DNA from: Cognatazoarcus sp050303815
GTDB lineage: Bacteria > Pseudomonadota > Gammaproteobacteria > Burkholderiales > Rhodocyclaceae
Length of the DNA stretch: 5,508 bases
Direction of reading: 5' to 3'
Assembly: GCA_050303815.1 (NCBI GenBank)
Contig: JBNLCM010000049.1
Location: 1 to 5,508 of the forward strand
In this document: positions 5,396 through 5,508 of the stretch, piece by piece
Layout: every line of letters begins with the position of its first letter
Numbering within the stretch: the stretch's first letter is position 1
Translations under genes and position numbers: made by a program
The notes under the pieces: generated by a model
Database searches by the model: none
Told to the model about the DNA's origin: nothing
What the model saw: only the letters and a program-made list of their open reading frames with translations

Positions 5396-5407
5396 CGGCG
5401 CGCGCCG
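5396..5407. terminator. Palindrome between the converging genes
   Basis: CGGCGCGCGCCG is a perfect 12-base palindrome lying between the rhlE stop (5370-5372) and the stop of the converging gene (5415-5413). A small GCCG-CAGG-CGGC hairpin (5374-5385) precedes it, followed by ATTTC. Its position suits a shared terminator, but no proper T-run is present. Confidence 0.25.
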
Positions 5408-5412
5408 GAGAT

Positions 5413-5508
5413 TCAAGCGACCGCCCGGGCCGGTGCGGCGGCCAGCAGGCTGGGGTCGGTGGCGAGCCGGGGATCGGGCGTGCGCTTTCGCACTGCGCCG
5501 CCGGACAC
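5413..5508 (-). CDS. C-terminal end of an unidentified gene, cut by the window edge
   Basis: One minus frame is open from the right edge to a TGA at 5415-5413, giving 31 residues that end in PSLLAAAPARAVA. Third codon positions are almost all G or C, as in rhlE, which supports real coding sequence. It would converge on rhlE with a 40-base gap. The fragment is too short and Ala-rich to assign a family, and in GC-rich DNA a short open frame can arise by chance. Confidence 0.4.
   Translation of the reverse strand: MSGGAVRKRTPDPRLATDPSLLAAAPARAVA

Noticed and set aside
1..5508. CRISPR array, tRNA or rRNA genes
   Set aside because: No regularly spaced direct repeats, cloverleaf or rRNA-like stretches were seen on either strand.

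Overview
The window is GC-rich proteobacterial DNA. The style of the RhlE-type helicase, the tyrosine-recombinase family and the REP-like hairpins suggest a gamma- or betaproteobacterium, but I cannot name the genus. The right part (about 1390-5508) looks like ordinary high-GC genome. The left part (about 1-600) is visibly richer in A+T and looks like accessory DNA.

Left region (1-1301). The leftmost 375 bases encode, on the minus strand, the N-terminus of a PD-(D/E)XK (Mrr-like) nuclease-domain protein. Its reading frame runs off the window edge, so only about 125 residues are visible. This is the most interesting item here, because such domains usually form the effector end of restriction or STAND-NTPase (Avs-like) anti-phage proteins. 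Its upstream region carries a repeated GCTAGCGC motif. About 475 bases without a convincing gene follow. Next comes a decayed tyrosine recombinase (minus strand, 1301 to 852). It is recognisable in three frames, has lost its central part, and has His where the catalytic Tyr belongs. A defence-type gene beside a dead integrase suggests the edge of an old genomic island.

Middle region (1389-3673). Three plus-strand genes follow one another: a 184-residue protein of unknown function built from two similar SH3/KOW-like units, a RimJ/RimL-type GNAT acetyltransferase, and an isocitrate lyase/PEP-mutase superfamily enzyme. The two gaps between them each hold a hairpin followed by the same roughly 48-bp sequence, a REP-like repeat. 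The second gap also has an inverted copy of the hairpin arm. The genes are 150-220 bases apart and share no obvious pathway, so they may be independent units.

Right region (3674-5508). A 280-base intergenic stretch with several hairpins leads to a complete DEAD-box RNA helicase of the RhlE group. It has a GTG start, all the helicase motifs and a basic Pro/Arg-rich tail. A perfect 7-bp hairpin sits directly against its ribosome binding site. At the right edge, the last 31 codons of an unidentified gene converge on the helicase gene.
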